Under the pieces are notes generated by a model. That model was given only the letters and a program-made list of their open reading frames with translations, ran no database searches and was not told where the DNA came from. This document shows positions 22,652-31,600 of a stretch of 64,000 nt of DNA, piece after piece. Source of the stretch: Hymenobacter ruricola. GTDB lineage: Bacteria > Bacteroidota > Bacteroidia > Cytophagales > Hymenobacteraceae. The stretch's first letter is position 1. Each line of letters begins with the position of its first letter. The position numbers and the translations under genes were made by a program. The stretch spans positions 62,001-126,000 of the forward strand of contig NZ_JADQDM010000008.1 in NCBI RefSeq assembly GCF_015694525.1, given 5' to 3'.

Positions 22652-24802
22652 CTATCGCAAGGCCTTATTTACGGCCAGCTTCACCTCGAAGGTGGTGCCC
22701 TGGCCGGGTATGGAGTGGGCCGTCAGCCGGCCGCCCAGCTTTTGCACGAACTCGCGGGTGAGGCGCAGGCCCAGGCCGTGCGTGGGCGGCGGGGCGGTAT
22801 CGCTCAGTAATTGGGCGAGGCGGGCAGCCGCCAGGCCGGCGCCGGTGTCGGCGATGCGCAGGCGCACGGCGGCGGGGCCGGCCGCCTCGGCCGAAAGCTG
22901 CACCCGGCCGCCGGCGGGCGTAAACTTAATGGCATTTTGCACCAGGTTTCGCAGCACCACGCGCAGGAAGTTTGGGTCGGCGTGGCAGTGCAGGCCGGGG
23001 TCGCAAGCCACCGCCAGCGCTATCTGCTGGCGCTGGGCCAGGGGCTGGTACAGGGCCTGAATTTCGGCCAGGGCAGGTAGTAGCGCGACGTCTTCGGGCA
23101 CAGGGTCGAGGCGGTCGAGTTGGTCTTTCGACCAGGCCAGCAGCTCCTCCATCGAGTCGAGCAGGTCGCGGGCCGTTTGCCGAATCTGGCCCGACTGCTG
23201 GCGGCGAGTGGCCTCGTCGAGCAGGTCGGGGGCGGTGTCGGCCAGCTCGGCCAGCTGAAACAGGTTGCTTACCGGGGCCCGCAGGTCGTGGCTGATAATG
23301 GAGAAAAGCTTGGCCTTGGTTTGGTTGGCTTCGGTCAGCTGGGCGTTGCTGCCGTTCAGGCGCTGGTTGAGGGTGGCCAGCTCGGCGTTTTGGCGGGCCA
23401 GGCGGGCGGCGGTGCGCTGGCGCTGGCGCAGCAAGTAGCCAATGGCAGCCAGCAGCAGCAGCAGCGCGCCGGCGGCGGCCAGCGCCTGCCGGGTGGCGCG
23501 GCGCTCACGCGCGGCCTCGGCCGCGCGCCGCTGGTTTTCGCGGTGTAGCGCCGCTATCTGCTGCTGCTTGTCGCGGTTCTGGAAGCGGGCTTCCATCTCG
23601 GCCATGGCCCGCTGCCCGCTGGCCACGTGCGCCGAGTCGAGCAGCCGGGCCGAGAGGTCGCGCAGGCGGTAGGCCTCGGCGTAGTGGCCGTTGGCAGCTT
23701 CGGCCTGGGCCAGCGCCCGCGAGGTGGGTTCCAGGAAGTCGTTGTTTTTGATTTGGCGGGCCAGCGCGTAGGCCCGGCGCAGGTAGGCCAGCGCCTGGGC
23801 GGGGCGGTGGTCGCGCAGGGCCAGGTCGCCGGCGTAATAATTCACCTTGGCGCGGTCGCCCACGTCGCCCTCGCGGTTGATGACGCCCAGCGCCAGGCGG
23901 CTGTGGTAGCGGGCCAGCGGCAGCCGTCCCTGCCGGGCCAGCACGCCGCTCAGCTCCGAGTGCACGTAGGCCGCGCCGTAGGGGTCGGGGTTGGCTTGCA
24001 GCAGGCGCAGGCTGGTTTCGTACTGGTAGCGGGCCGAGTCGAGCAGGTGCAGCTCGGTGTAGGTTTTGGCAATCATGGCGTGCAGTTCGGGCAAGGTGCC
24101 GGCCATGCTGGCATCGAGGCGCACCCAGCGCAAGCCCTCGAAGCGGTAGCGCAGCGCCTCGCGGTACTGGCCCATCAGGTAGAGCACCTCGCCCGTGTTG
24201 GACAGGGCCACGCCCAGGTTGGCGGTGTCACGGCGCTGGCGGTGGTAGGCGGTTTCCAGCAGGCGGTAGCGCATGCTTTCGGGGTAGCGGGCTTCGTTTT
24301 GGTAGTAGCTGGCCAGCGCCCCGTAGAGGGTGATGTAGCCCGGCGTCTCGGGCGGCAGGCGCTGCTGCAAGGCCTGCAGCCGGGCCAGCGCCGCCCGCGT
24401 CGAGTCGGGCAGGCCCAAGGTGGTATACACGTCCAGCAGCCGGCTCTCCGCCTTAATCTCCCAATAGGGCTTGTTCCCGCGCCGCGCATCGGCCACGCTG
24501 CCGCGCAGCCAGCGGGCGGCGCTGTCCGAGCGGCCCAGGTGGAGGTAGCTCACGGCCGCATAAAACCGGTTGGCGCTGGCAATGCCGTAGCGGCCCTCGC
24601 GCCGGGCCGAGCGGGCCAGGTGCACAAACAGCGGCAGCCCCCGGCTGTCGAACTGCTGCCGGTGCACGAAGTCGTCAGCCCGCTTTTTAAGCACGCTAAG
24701 CGAGTCGGGTAAGGGCCGGGCGACCAGTTGTTGCGCCCCTGCCGGGCGCGGGGCGGGCAGTAGCGCCGCCAGCAGCAGAGTCAGAAGCCACGCTGTTCTC
24801 AT
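22652..24802 (-). CDS. TPR-containing sensor histidine kinase
   Basis: A 716-residue kinase. A signal peptide (LLTLLLAALLPAPRPAGAQ) leads to a periplasmic sensor region of TPR-like helices (about residues 40-400: SANRFYAAVSYLHLGRSDSA, GVALSNTGEVLYLMGQYREA, AYVHSELSGVLARQGRLPLA), one membrane helix (about 437-455, ALAAAGALLLLLAAIGYLL), a coiled coil (ARLARQNAELATLNQRLNGS) and HisKA/HATPase domains. The phosphoacceptor is His505 in ISHDLRAPVSN; N box NLVQNAIKF, G1 DTGAG, G2 GLGLRL are all present. The TPR-TM-kinase form is common in Bacteroidota, and input ligands are unknown. The LytTR regulator gene lies 14 bases upstream on the same strand, so both form one operon and probably one phosphorelay. 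Confidence 0.93.
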   Translation of the reverse strand: MRTAWLLTLLLAALLPAPRPAGAQQLVARPLPDSLSVLKKRADDFVHRQQFDSRGLPLFVHLARSARREGRYGIASANRFYAAVSYLHLGRSDSAARWLRGSVADARRGNKPYWEIKAESRLLDVYTTLGLPDSTRAALARLQALQQRLPPETPGYITLYGALASYYQNEARYPESMRYRLLETAYHRQRRDTANLGVALSNTGEVLYLMGQYREALRYRFEGLRWVRLDASMAGTLPELHAMIAKTYTELHLLDSARYQYETSLRLLQANPDPYGAAYVHSELSGVLARQGRLPLARYHSRLALGVINREGDVGDRAKVNYYAGDLALRDHRPAQALAYLRRAYALARQIKNNDFLEPTSRALAQAEAANGHYAEAYRLRDLSARLLDSAHVASGQRAMAEMEARFQNRDKQQQIAALHRENQRRAAEAARERRATRQALAAAGALLLLLAAIGYLLRQRQRTAARLARQNAELATLNQRLNGSNAQLTEANQTKAKLFSIISHDLRAPVSNLFQLAELADTAPDLLDEATRRQQSGQIRQTARDLLDSMEELLAWSKDQLDRLDPVPEDVALLPALAEIQALYQPLAQRQQIALAVACDPGLHCHADPNFLRVVLRNLVQNAIKFTPAGGRVQLSAEAAGPAAVRLRIADTGAGLAAARLAQLLSDTAPPPTHGLGLRLTREFVQKLGGRLTAHSIPGQGTTFEVKLAVNKALR

Positions 24803-24816
24803 CGGCAGCAGTCAGG

Positions 24817-25575
24817 TCAGGAGCGGGCGGAAGCTTGGCGCAGGGTGTCGGCCACGCGCTGGCGGTAGGTGCGGCCCACGGGCAGGGGCCGGCCGCCCGC
24901 CAGCAACAGCTCGCCCCCGCTCAGGCGGCTTATTTTACTCACGGCCACGGCGTAGGTGCGGTGCACGCGCAAAAACCGGTGGGCCGGCAGCTGCTCGCAC
25001 AGGCTTTTGAGCGTTACCAACGTCAGGTAGCGCCGCTCGGTGGTGTAAATCCTGGTGTAGTTGTCGAGCGCCTCCAGGTACAGAATATCGGACACCGGCA
25101 CCCGGCTCAGTTCGTAGCCCTCCCGAATGGTCAGGAACTCCGCCCCCAGGTGCAGTTCGAACAGCGCCGCCTTGTGGCGCAGGGCCTGGTAGTCGAGCAG
25201 GCGCTGAGCCACCCGCGCAAACCGCTCGTCGGTCAGCGGCTTCAGCACGTAGTCGAAGGCCGCGGCTTCGATGCTTTCGAGCGCGTATTCGGGGTGCGAG
25301 GTGATGAACACGGCCAGCGGCGGCGCGGGCAGGCTTTTGTAGTACGCCAGCCCGCTGTCAGGGCCCACCTCAATATCCAGAAACAGTACGTCGGGCGGCA
25401 CGGGCAGCGCGGCTTGCAGGGCGGGCACATTGGCAAACGCGCCCACGCAGGTTAGGCCCGCATAAGGGCGCAGGGCTTTCACCACGGCCAGGCGCGGCAG
25501 CAGCTCATCGTCGAGCACGGCGCAGGTAAGGGGCGGGGGCAGCGTGGCCGGCCCCACAGGCACATCGGCAGCCAT
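24817..25575 (-). CDS. LytTR-family response regulator
   Basis: 252 residues: receiver domain (about 16-130) with acidic pocket DDE at 22-24, phosphoacceptor Asp67 in VLFLDIEVG, and KPL at the end (FDYVLKPLTDERF); LytTR DNA-binding domain (about 150-248) with EALDNYTRIYTTERRYL and HRFLRVHRTYAVAVSKI. Such proteins bind direct repeats upstream of their targets. Start at 25575 (MAADV) gives a short natural N-terminus; the frame reads upstream without a typical start. First gene of an RR-kinase operon; a kinase of the HisKA type paired with a LytTR regulator is usual in this phylum. Targets unknown. Confidence 0.93.
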   Translation of the reverse strand: MAADVPVGPATLPPPLTCAVLDDELLPRLAVVKALRPYAGLTCVGAFANVPALQAALPVPPDVLFLDIEVGPDSGLAYYKSLPAPPLAVFITSHPEYALESIEAAAFDYVLKPLTDERFARVAQRLLDYQALRHKAALFELHLGAEFLTIREGYELSRVPVSDILYLEALDNYTRIYTTERRYLTLVTLKSLCEQLPAHRFLRVHRTYAVAVSKISRLSGGELLLAGGRPLPVGRTYRQRVADTLRQASARS

Positions 25576-25603
25576 GTTGCTAAGGTAGCGCCGGCTGCGC
25601 CGT

Positions 25604-25903
25604 TCATGCCGCCCGGGGCGCACCTGGCAGCTCTGTGCAGCAATTTTTAGCGGCCCCCTCTCTGGCCAGGGGGCGGGAGCCGTGGGTTGCCGTGAAGTGG
25701 GAGCCGGTGCTCAGGTCGGTGCAGATGGCGGTGAAGGCCGCGATGAGCTCGGGGGTGATTTCGATGCGGTTGTCGCGGATGCTGCCGTCGGCGATGCCGT
25801 CGAGCACGGCTAGCGGCAGGGCGGGCTTGTAGGGCGCTTCGCCGTGGCGGGCGGTGCGCGCAACGCGCAGTTTCTGGAAGCGGCGGAGGTAGGCGGCGAG
25901 CAT
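25604..25903 (-). pseudogene. Truncated N-terminus of an HNH restriction endonuclease-like gene
   Basis: The predicted 99 residues start MLAAYLRRFQKLRVARTARH, then GEAPYKPALPLAVLDGIADG, then IRDNRIEITPELIAAFTAIC. This closely follows the N-terminal domain of HNH endonucleases that begin with YLxxFxxLRVxRxxGxAPxKPxLLLxVLD, related to the sulfur-binding domain (SBD) of phosphorothioate-dependent restriction enzymes. After about residue 70 the similarity ends in SHFTATHGSRPLAREGAAKN, sequence that coincides with GC-rich repeat-like DNA, and no HNH motif follows. I read it as a remnant of a complete gene; expression as a short SBD-like protein cannot be excluded. Confidence 0.6.
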
Positions 25904-26049
25904 GGGCGGGCAAGATAAGCCGCTGGGCCTAACCGCCCCAAAAGCCCTGGGGCCATAAGCACGGACCGGACACCCACCCATCGAAAAGCGAAATCACCCA
26001 CGGCCGGGCCCCGCCGACGCCCGGCTGCGGACCAGCAGCTTTCGGGGCA

Positions 26050-26514
26050 TCAGCTTTTATGGTCGCTGTTGAATACGTCCCGGAATATCTTCCACCCCGC
26101 GCTGGTCTTCTTCCACAGCTTCAGGTATTTTCCGTCGTCGATTACCTGGCCATTGGCGTTGAACACCTGCCAGGTGCCTTGTTCGGTGAGGTACTCTTTT
26201 CCCGCTCCATACACCTGCTGGGTCTGAAACTTGACCCCGCTCACCTGGCCAGCCGCGTACGTGTCGGTGAAATCTTTGGTCAGCGCAGTTTTGCCACAGA
26301 TTGCGGGGGCATTGGGCGACATCAAGCAGGCGTCCTCGGTGTACAACTCAACAATGTGGGCATCTTTCTGCTGAAAGAGCTCGAAGTACCGGCGGTTCGT
26401 CTCTGCCAGCTCGGCCTTGAGCGCAGGCAGATTTTGGGCATTTGCCGCGCAAGACGCGAGGCCGAGGAACAAGGCCGTGCCGGCCAGCGGGAGGAAGGTG
26501 GTTTTTGCTTTCAT
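26050..26514 (-). CDS. Secreted SnoaL/DUF4440-like protein
   Basis: A 154-residue protein with a lipoprotein-like signal MKAKTTFLPLAGTALFLGLA followed by SCAANA, so it may be lipidated at Cys22 or cleaved after ANA. The mature part is an NTF2-like fold: LKAELAETNRRYFELFQQKD, IVELYTEDACLMSPNAPAIC, then YLTEQGTWQVFNANGQVIDD, ending KKTSAGWKIFRDVFNSD. This is the pattern of DUF4440/SnoaL-like proteins, which range from enzymes to ligand carriers. No catalytic inference is safe. Start at 26514 places the signal at the N-terminus. It is 52 bases downstream of the AraC gene on the same strand, and may be its co-transcribed target. Confidence 0.8.
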   Translation of the reverse strand: MKAKTTFLPLAGTALFLGLASCAANAQNLPALKAELAETNRRYFELFQQKDAHIVELYTEDACLMSPNAPAICGKTALTKDFTDTYAAGQVSGVKFQTQQVYGAGKEYLTEQGTWQVFNANGQVIDDGKYLKLWKKTSAGWKIFRDVFNSDHKS

Positions 26515-26566
26515 GGCCGCAAACCTACCGGCGGCCGCAATCGGTAAATTGTAAAAAACGGAACAC

Positions 26567-27382
26567 TCAGCCATTCAGCGGCCAATACAGGTCGCTGGAA
26601 AGCAGGGGTTGAAAATGCGAGGGGGCCAAGCCCGTGAAAGCCCGAAAGTCCTTGATGAAATGCGACTGGTCGTAGTACCCGCAGTGGTAGGCAATGGCTG
26701 TAAGGGGCGCCTGCTTTTCGAGCAGCAGCGGCAGGCTCTTTTGAAAACGCGCAATCTTCAGGAAGAGGTTTGGGCTCAGGCCGGTGTACGTGATAAACAG
26801 CTTCTGCACATAGCGGGACGACACCCCATGGCGCGCGGCAATCGTGTTGACCCGCTCCGGAAAGTCCGGTTGCCGGGCTGCCAGCAGGAGGCTGTTCATC
26901 AGCTTCAATTTCGTGAACCGGGGCCGGAACCGGAGCAGCCGGGCCAGCAGAAAGGCTTCCAGCAGGCTGATTTGGTCGCCGGGCGCGGTGGTTTCCAGCA
27001 GCCGGGCGTACAGCTCCCGGATTTCCTTCCCAGCGAAGTCGTAGAAGTCCAGCACCTGGTTGTTGAAAAGCGCTATCGGCTCCTCAAAGAAGCAAGCCGC
27101 CGTGTGCGTAAAAAAGCGAACCCCCAGCATGGAATGTCGGCCCAGCGAACTAAAAACCAGAGGCGCGATGGTTTGCCCCCACAATTGAATGCGCGGGGCG
27201 CTTACCCGTCCGGCGCTTATCAGCTGCTGCGGGCCTTGGGGGCCTAGGTTGAACATTATCTCGACGCAGCCATTGGCAAATACCCGGTCCTCGGTGAGCG
27301 AAGCCGCGTCCGTGGCACAGGTAAAATAGCACTGCACATAGTTGCTCAAAGCACCTCCCGGCCGGTATTCTCTGTAGTGCAT
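26567..27382 (-). CDS. AraC family transcriptional regulator
   Basis: 271 residues. The N-terminal about 150 residues (MHYREYRPGGALSNYVQCYF, then VEIMFNLGPQ, RIQLWGQTIAPLVFS, MLGVRFFTHTAACFFEEPI) match the DUF6597 sensor region of Bacteroidota AraC regulators. The C-terminal about 100 residues hold two helix-turn-helix motifs (TIAARHGVSSRYVQKLFITY, then TGLSPNLFLKIARFQKSL and AIAYHCGYYDQSHFIKDFRA, then FTGLAPSHF). Ligand unknown. Followed by the NTF2-like gene in the same direction. The upstream gap holds an inverted-repeat element. Confidence 0.93.
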   Translation of the reverse strand: MHYREYRPGGALSNYVQCYFTCATDAASLTEDRVFANGCVEIMFNLGPQGPQQLISAGRVSAPRIQLWGQTIAPLVFSSLGRHSMLGVRFFTHTAACFFEEPIALFNNQVLDFYDFAGKEIRELYARLLETTAPGDQISLLEAFLLARLLRFRPRFTKLKLMNSLLLAARQPDFPERVNTIAARHGVSSRYVQKLFITYTGLSPNLFLKIARFQKSLPLLLEKQAPLTAIAYHCGYYDQSHFIKDFRAFTGLAPSHFQPLLSSDLYWPLNG

Positions 27383-27436
27383 ATTATTGATAACTGAGAA
27401 ATGGTCAGGAGATTAAGCGCATCAATTATTCAGCCC

Positions 27437-27552
27437 GTCATGCAGAGCGCAGCGAAGTATCTTTTCTGTAGCAGTAAATGATTAGTAGTGGCGGTAAAGA
27501 TGCTTCGCTGCGCTCTGCATGACGTTCTTTTTTTGCTGCGCGCTGCATGACG
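27437..27552. repeat. Facing inverted-repeat element, GAGCGCAGCGAAG family, copy 5
   Basis: Left arm from 27437 (GTCATGCAGAGCGCAGCGAA, then GTATCTTTTC) and right arm ending at 27523 (GTAAAGATGCTTCGCTGCGC, then TCTGCATGAC) pair with few mismatches. A further partial arm (GCTGCGCGCTGCATGAC) follows up to about 27550, so the locus may have received a second insertion. The element lies between the AraC and DUF434 genes. Confidence 0.88.
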
Positions 27553-27599
27553 GGCTACTTTATTATTCTGCGCAACGTTCCGTTCGCCTTTCGCATGGG

Positions 27600-28343
27600 C
27601 TAAACGGCCGGCGTGTCGGTGCTGCCCTGGCTTAAATCGAGGAGCCAGCGCGGGGGTTCGGGCTCTAGGGCCAGGGCGGCGAGGTTGAGCCAGGCCGCGG
27701 CGCGGTCGAGCACGGCCGAATCGGCGGTGACGACGATGTCGGTCGTTTCGGCCAGCTCGCGGTCGGGGTTCATCACCACTTCGGCGGTCCAGGGCAGGCC
27801 CAGGGCAGGGCCCAGTTCGCGCAGGCGGGCGGCGAGGCGGCCGCTGTTGGACACGGGCTGGTCGAGCAACCAGCGCACGGGGCCAGGCCCGAGGGGCCGC
27901 AGCGCGTCGGCGGCCAGCCAGATGGCGCGGTCGGTTTCCTGCACGGCCCGGTAGGTGCCGTGAATGCTGGAGAGGTCGCGCAGGGCGCCGTCGCGGCCCC
28001 GCAGCACCACGCCGCCGCTCAGGGCCGCTTCAAGGGTGATAATCAGGTTGAAACCGTCGATGGACACGGGCCGGCCGCCCAGGTCGGTGGGCGGGAGCTG
28101 CGTGGCCGCGCGGTGGGCGAGTTGGGCCTCGGTGCAGGCGGCGCGGCCCACGGCCCAGCGCTGGCGCTCGGTTAGGGCGTAGCGGTCGCCCACCAGCTTG
28201 AGGGTGGCGCCGGGCGGGTAGCCGCGCGTGAGCAGCCACGACAGCTCCGCCACGGCGCTTTGCAGCAGCGGCACCCACTTGGGGGCAAACAAGTGGGCAT
28301 CGGCGGGATGGGGGCCGCGGTGGCGGGTGTGGGCGGGGCGCAT
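27600..28343 (-). CDS. DUF434 domain protein
   Basis: A 247-residue soluble protein without signal peptide or membrane segments. The recognisable family signature is VSIDGFNLIITLEAALSGGV, then VLRGRDGALRDLSSIHGTYR, in the middle, followed by GPVRWLLDQPVSNSGRLAAR, then LRELGPALGLPW and a final DIVVTADSAVLDRAAAWLNL. DUF434 proteins are conserved in archaea and scattered bacteria and have unknown function; the acidic, Rossmann-like pattern resembles PIN- or Toprim-like nucleotide-binding folds, but I would not assign activity. Start at 28343 (MRPAHTRHRG) is favoured; upstream starts add unlike residues. Confidence 0.8.
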   Translation of the reverse strand: MRPAHTRHRGPHPADAHLFAPKWVPLLQSAVAELSWLLTRGYPPGATLKLVGDRYALTERQRWAVGRAACTEAQLAHRAATQLPPTDLGGRPVSIDGFNLIITLEAALSGGVVLRGRDGALRDLSSIHGTYRAVQETDRAIWLAADALRPLGPGPVRWLLDQPVSNSGRLAARLRELGPALGLPWTAEVVMNPDRELAETTDIVVTADSAVLDRAAAWLNLAALALEPEPPRWLLDLSQGSTDTPAV

Positions 28344-28476
28344 GCGAAGGCGGGGAAGATGAGTGGCGGCAAGTTGCACGGCAAAGCGCAGGTGTGCTTG
28401 CTGGCAGCGTGGTTTCTTTGGGCAGCGGCGGTTAATATCAATGGGTGTGCCCGCTGAGCAGCTGTGGGCGCTGGCT

Positions 28477-28568
28477 GAGGTAGAGACGCAATACTTTGCG
28501 TCTCGTCGTTGAACGAAATCGTTGATACGGCGCGCACGACGAGACGCAAAGTATTGCGTCTCTACCTC
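28477..28568. repeat. Perfect 32-bp inverted repeat, GTAGAGACGCAATAC family
   Basis: Positions 28477-28508 (GAGGTAGAGACGCAATACTT, then TGCGTCTCGTCG) and 28537-28568 are exact reverse complements, separated by 28 bases. Each arm is also a small hairpin (AGACGCAA-TACT-TTGCGTCT). A third sequence family with the same design as the other facing pairs. Located between the DUF434 gene and the terminator of the 1991-residue T9SS gene. Confidence 0.95.
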
Positions 28569-28592
28569 GTTCCAGAGCAGAAATTAACCCAC

Positions 28593-28625
28593 AAAAAGGC
28601 CCCGGCGGATGCCGGGGCCTTTTTG
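28593..28625 (-). terminator. Terminator of the 1991-residue T9SS gene
   Basis: AAAAAGGCCCCGGC (28593-28606) pairs perfectly with GCCGGGGCCTTTTT. On the minus strand it follows the stop codon at 28642 by about 17 bases and carries a T tract. Confidence 0.85.
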
Positions 28626-28641
28626 CTTACGCGGGTGCTGC

Positions 28642-31600
28642 CTACTCTTTCACCAGCTTCAGCGTCTGGGTGCCGGTGGGCGTTGCCAGGCGCAGCACGT
28701 AGATGCCCGTTGGCAAGCGGCTGAAGGCAGGCGCGTCGAGCATGGGCTGGCTGGGACCGGCGGGCAGCGCGCCCAGTTCCTGGCGCCACACCTGGCGGCC
28801 CAGGGCATCGGTGAGCGTGAGGGTGGCCGAGGCAGCCGCCTGGGGCAAGGTCAGGCTCAGGTGCGGGGCCTGTGGGCTGGGGTTGGGCCAGGCCAGCAGC
28901 TGGCCGGCCGGCGCGTCGAACAGCACGGTGCGCACGGGCGAGAACGTGCTGGCCCCGTTGAAATCAAGCTGCTGTAGGCGGTAGTAGCGCACGCCTGCCT
29001 TGCCGGTTTCCTGGTCGAGCAGGCGGTAGCTGTGGGCACCGGCGCTACTGCCCGCGCCGGCCACGAAGCCCAGGGCGCGGTAGCGGCTGCCATCGGTGCT
29101 CACCTGCACCTCGAAGCCCCGGTTGTTGAGCTCACTGGCCGTGGCCCAGCTCAGCAGCGCGTCCGGGCCCTGGCGCTTCGCCTCGAACTTCGCCAGCTCT
29201 ACCGGCAGCGGGTTGGCCCCATTGCCCAGCGTCCAGATGCTGAAGTCGCTGATGCCGGTTTTGGTCACCGTGTTGCCGCTCACGGAGGCGCCGGGCTGCG
29301 GCTGCCAGGGCCCGCTGGTGCCGGCCGTGGACTTGAACAGCCGCATGCTGGCCGCCGCAATGCCGTTGCGCTCGTGGTCGAGGTAGCTGAAGGCCATCGT
29401 CACGCTCAGGCCGGTGTTCACGGCTGGCTGAATGTCGAAGTAGCGCTGAATGCTCTGGCTGGTGCCCTGGCCGGTGAGGGTGGTGCCAGTGGTGCGTACC
29501 ACCGCCGTCAGGCCTGGGGCGGTCGAGCCGGCGTCGGGCGTCAGCGTCAGCCCCAGGCCGCCGAAATTTTGGGCAGTGCCGGCGGCCAGCGTGCGGGTGG
29601 TGGCCACGCGGCCCAGCACGTAGTCCGCGTCGTCTTCGTTCACAATGCTGGCCGTGTTGCCCAGCGTCAGGGTGTTGCCGTTGGTGTTGAGCACGCCGCT
29701 GGTCAGGGTCAGGTTGTTGGTGACGGTGGCGTTGCTCATCAGGGTCACGGTCGAGGCCGTGACGGCTTGGTTCACGGTCAGGTTGTTGAACGTGCTCAGG
29801 CCCGTCACCATTTGCGGCGCGGCCCCGCGGAAGGCGATGGTGCCGCCCGTGGCCGCGTAGGTGCCGTTGTTGGTGAGGTCGCCCCACACCTGCAGGTTGC
29901 CGCCGGTGTGGGTCACCGTGGCCCCCGCCTCCACCACCAGGTCTTTGGTCACGCTGGCGGCCGATATGGTGGGGTAAGTCGTCAGGCCGGCCGGGATGCG
30001 GGCGCTGATGGTGGCGCTCGGCACGCAGGCACTCCAGTTGCCGCTCGTGAGCCAGGCGCCCGACACGGCCCCGGTCCAGGTGGTGGTTTCGGTGGTGTTC
30101 ACCGCGAAGCTGGTGGTGGCGGCGCAGCTCGTGGCGTTGTCGGTGGTGGTCAGGGTGTAGGTGTTGTTGCCGGTTGGCGCGTTGCTCACCGTGAAGGTGG
30201 CCGTGCCGCCGCTGCCCGTGGGCCCGGCAATGGTGGCCCCGGCCGGGCCCGTGAGCGCGGTGGTGCCGGTGGGGCTGCCCACTTCCAGCGCCCAGTTATT
30301 GAGCGTTCCGACGTCGCCAGATGCGTTGTCGAACACCCGCAGCGTCCAGGTGCCGTTCAGCGGGGCGCCGTTGAGGGCCGCAGCAGGCAGGGCGTAGGTG
30401 GTGCCGCCGTAGCCGACGGCCGTGGTGCCCTCGGGGGCGAAGGTGCCCGTGAAGGGGGCCGAGCCGTCGGCAATGGATGTAGCGGCCGCCGTGCTCAGCA
30501 CCGTGTTGGTATAGTTGACGCCGCTGCCGCCGTTGTCGGTGGTCAGTTCCAGCGTGCCCGCGTTGCCGGGTCCCACCAAGTACACCTGCACGTCGGCGTC
30601 GAAGGTGTGAGTGATGTTGAGCGTCACTTTCACCACGCTGCTGTTGCTGATGACGCTGCCCGCCGGCGCCCCGCTGATGGCAATGGTCGACGATACGCCC
30701 GTCGTGCTATTGTCGGGAATGGCGGCGCCGGGCGCAGCCGTGCCCGCGTAGGTGGGCACGGGCACCGCCGCCGTTATCGTGAAGGGCGCGCCGGCGCACT
30801 GGGCCTGGGTGGGGGCCGTCGCCCCGATTACCTGGAGCGTGATGGTTTGCGTAATCGAGCAGGCGCCGCTGGTGCCGGTCACGGTGTAGGTAGCCGTTTG
30901 GGTGGGCGTGGCGGTCACGGCGGCCCCGGTGCTGGTGGCCAGGCCGCCCCCGGCGGTGCTGGCCCAGGTGTAGGTGTAGGCCGTGCTGCTGCCGGCCGTC
31001 AGCGTCACCGCCGTGTTGGCGTACACGGTGGCGCCGCACGTCGAGGGCGTGATGGTGATGGCATCGGGCACGGTCACGGCCACCGTTTGCGGGGCCAGTG
31101 CGTCGTTGCCGGGGTTCGAGTCGGGGTTGTAGGTGGTGGTGGCCGCGAAGCCGTACGAGCCGCTGCCGTTCACGGTGTAGGTGCCCACCGTGAAGTTGGC
31201 GGTGCCGCCCGCCGCGATGGCCGCGCCCGAGTAGGTGCCCGTCAGCGTTTGGGTGGTGGCATTGGGGAAGGTAACCGTGACGGCCACCGGCACGGCCTGG
31301 GTGGTGGCGGTGCTGCCGTAGTTTCGGATGGTGACCTGCACCGGCTGGGCCCCCGCGTAGCAGTTGCTGGCCGCCGGCTGCAGCAGCGCCGTAATGCCCA
31401 CGTCCTGGCTGGGCAGCAGGAATTCGTCGGCGCCCACGTCGGGCGTGGTCGCGCTGCGGGTCGCGCCGTCATAGTCAGTCGTCAGGCCGCTGATGACTAC
31501 CGCTTTGCCATCAAACGACGCCGCGGTGGCCTGCGTGTTGTCGAGGTGCAGGTCGGTGGCCGACACAAAAGGCGGCGCTACGCTCAGCGAGTTGGCATCC

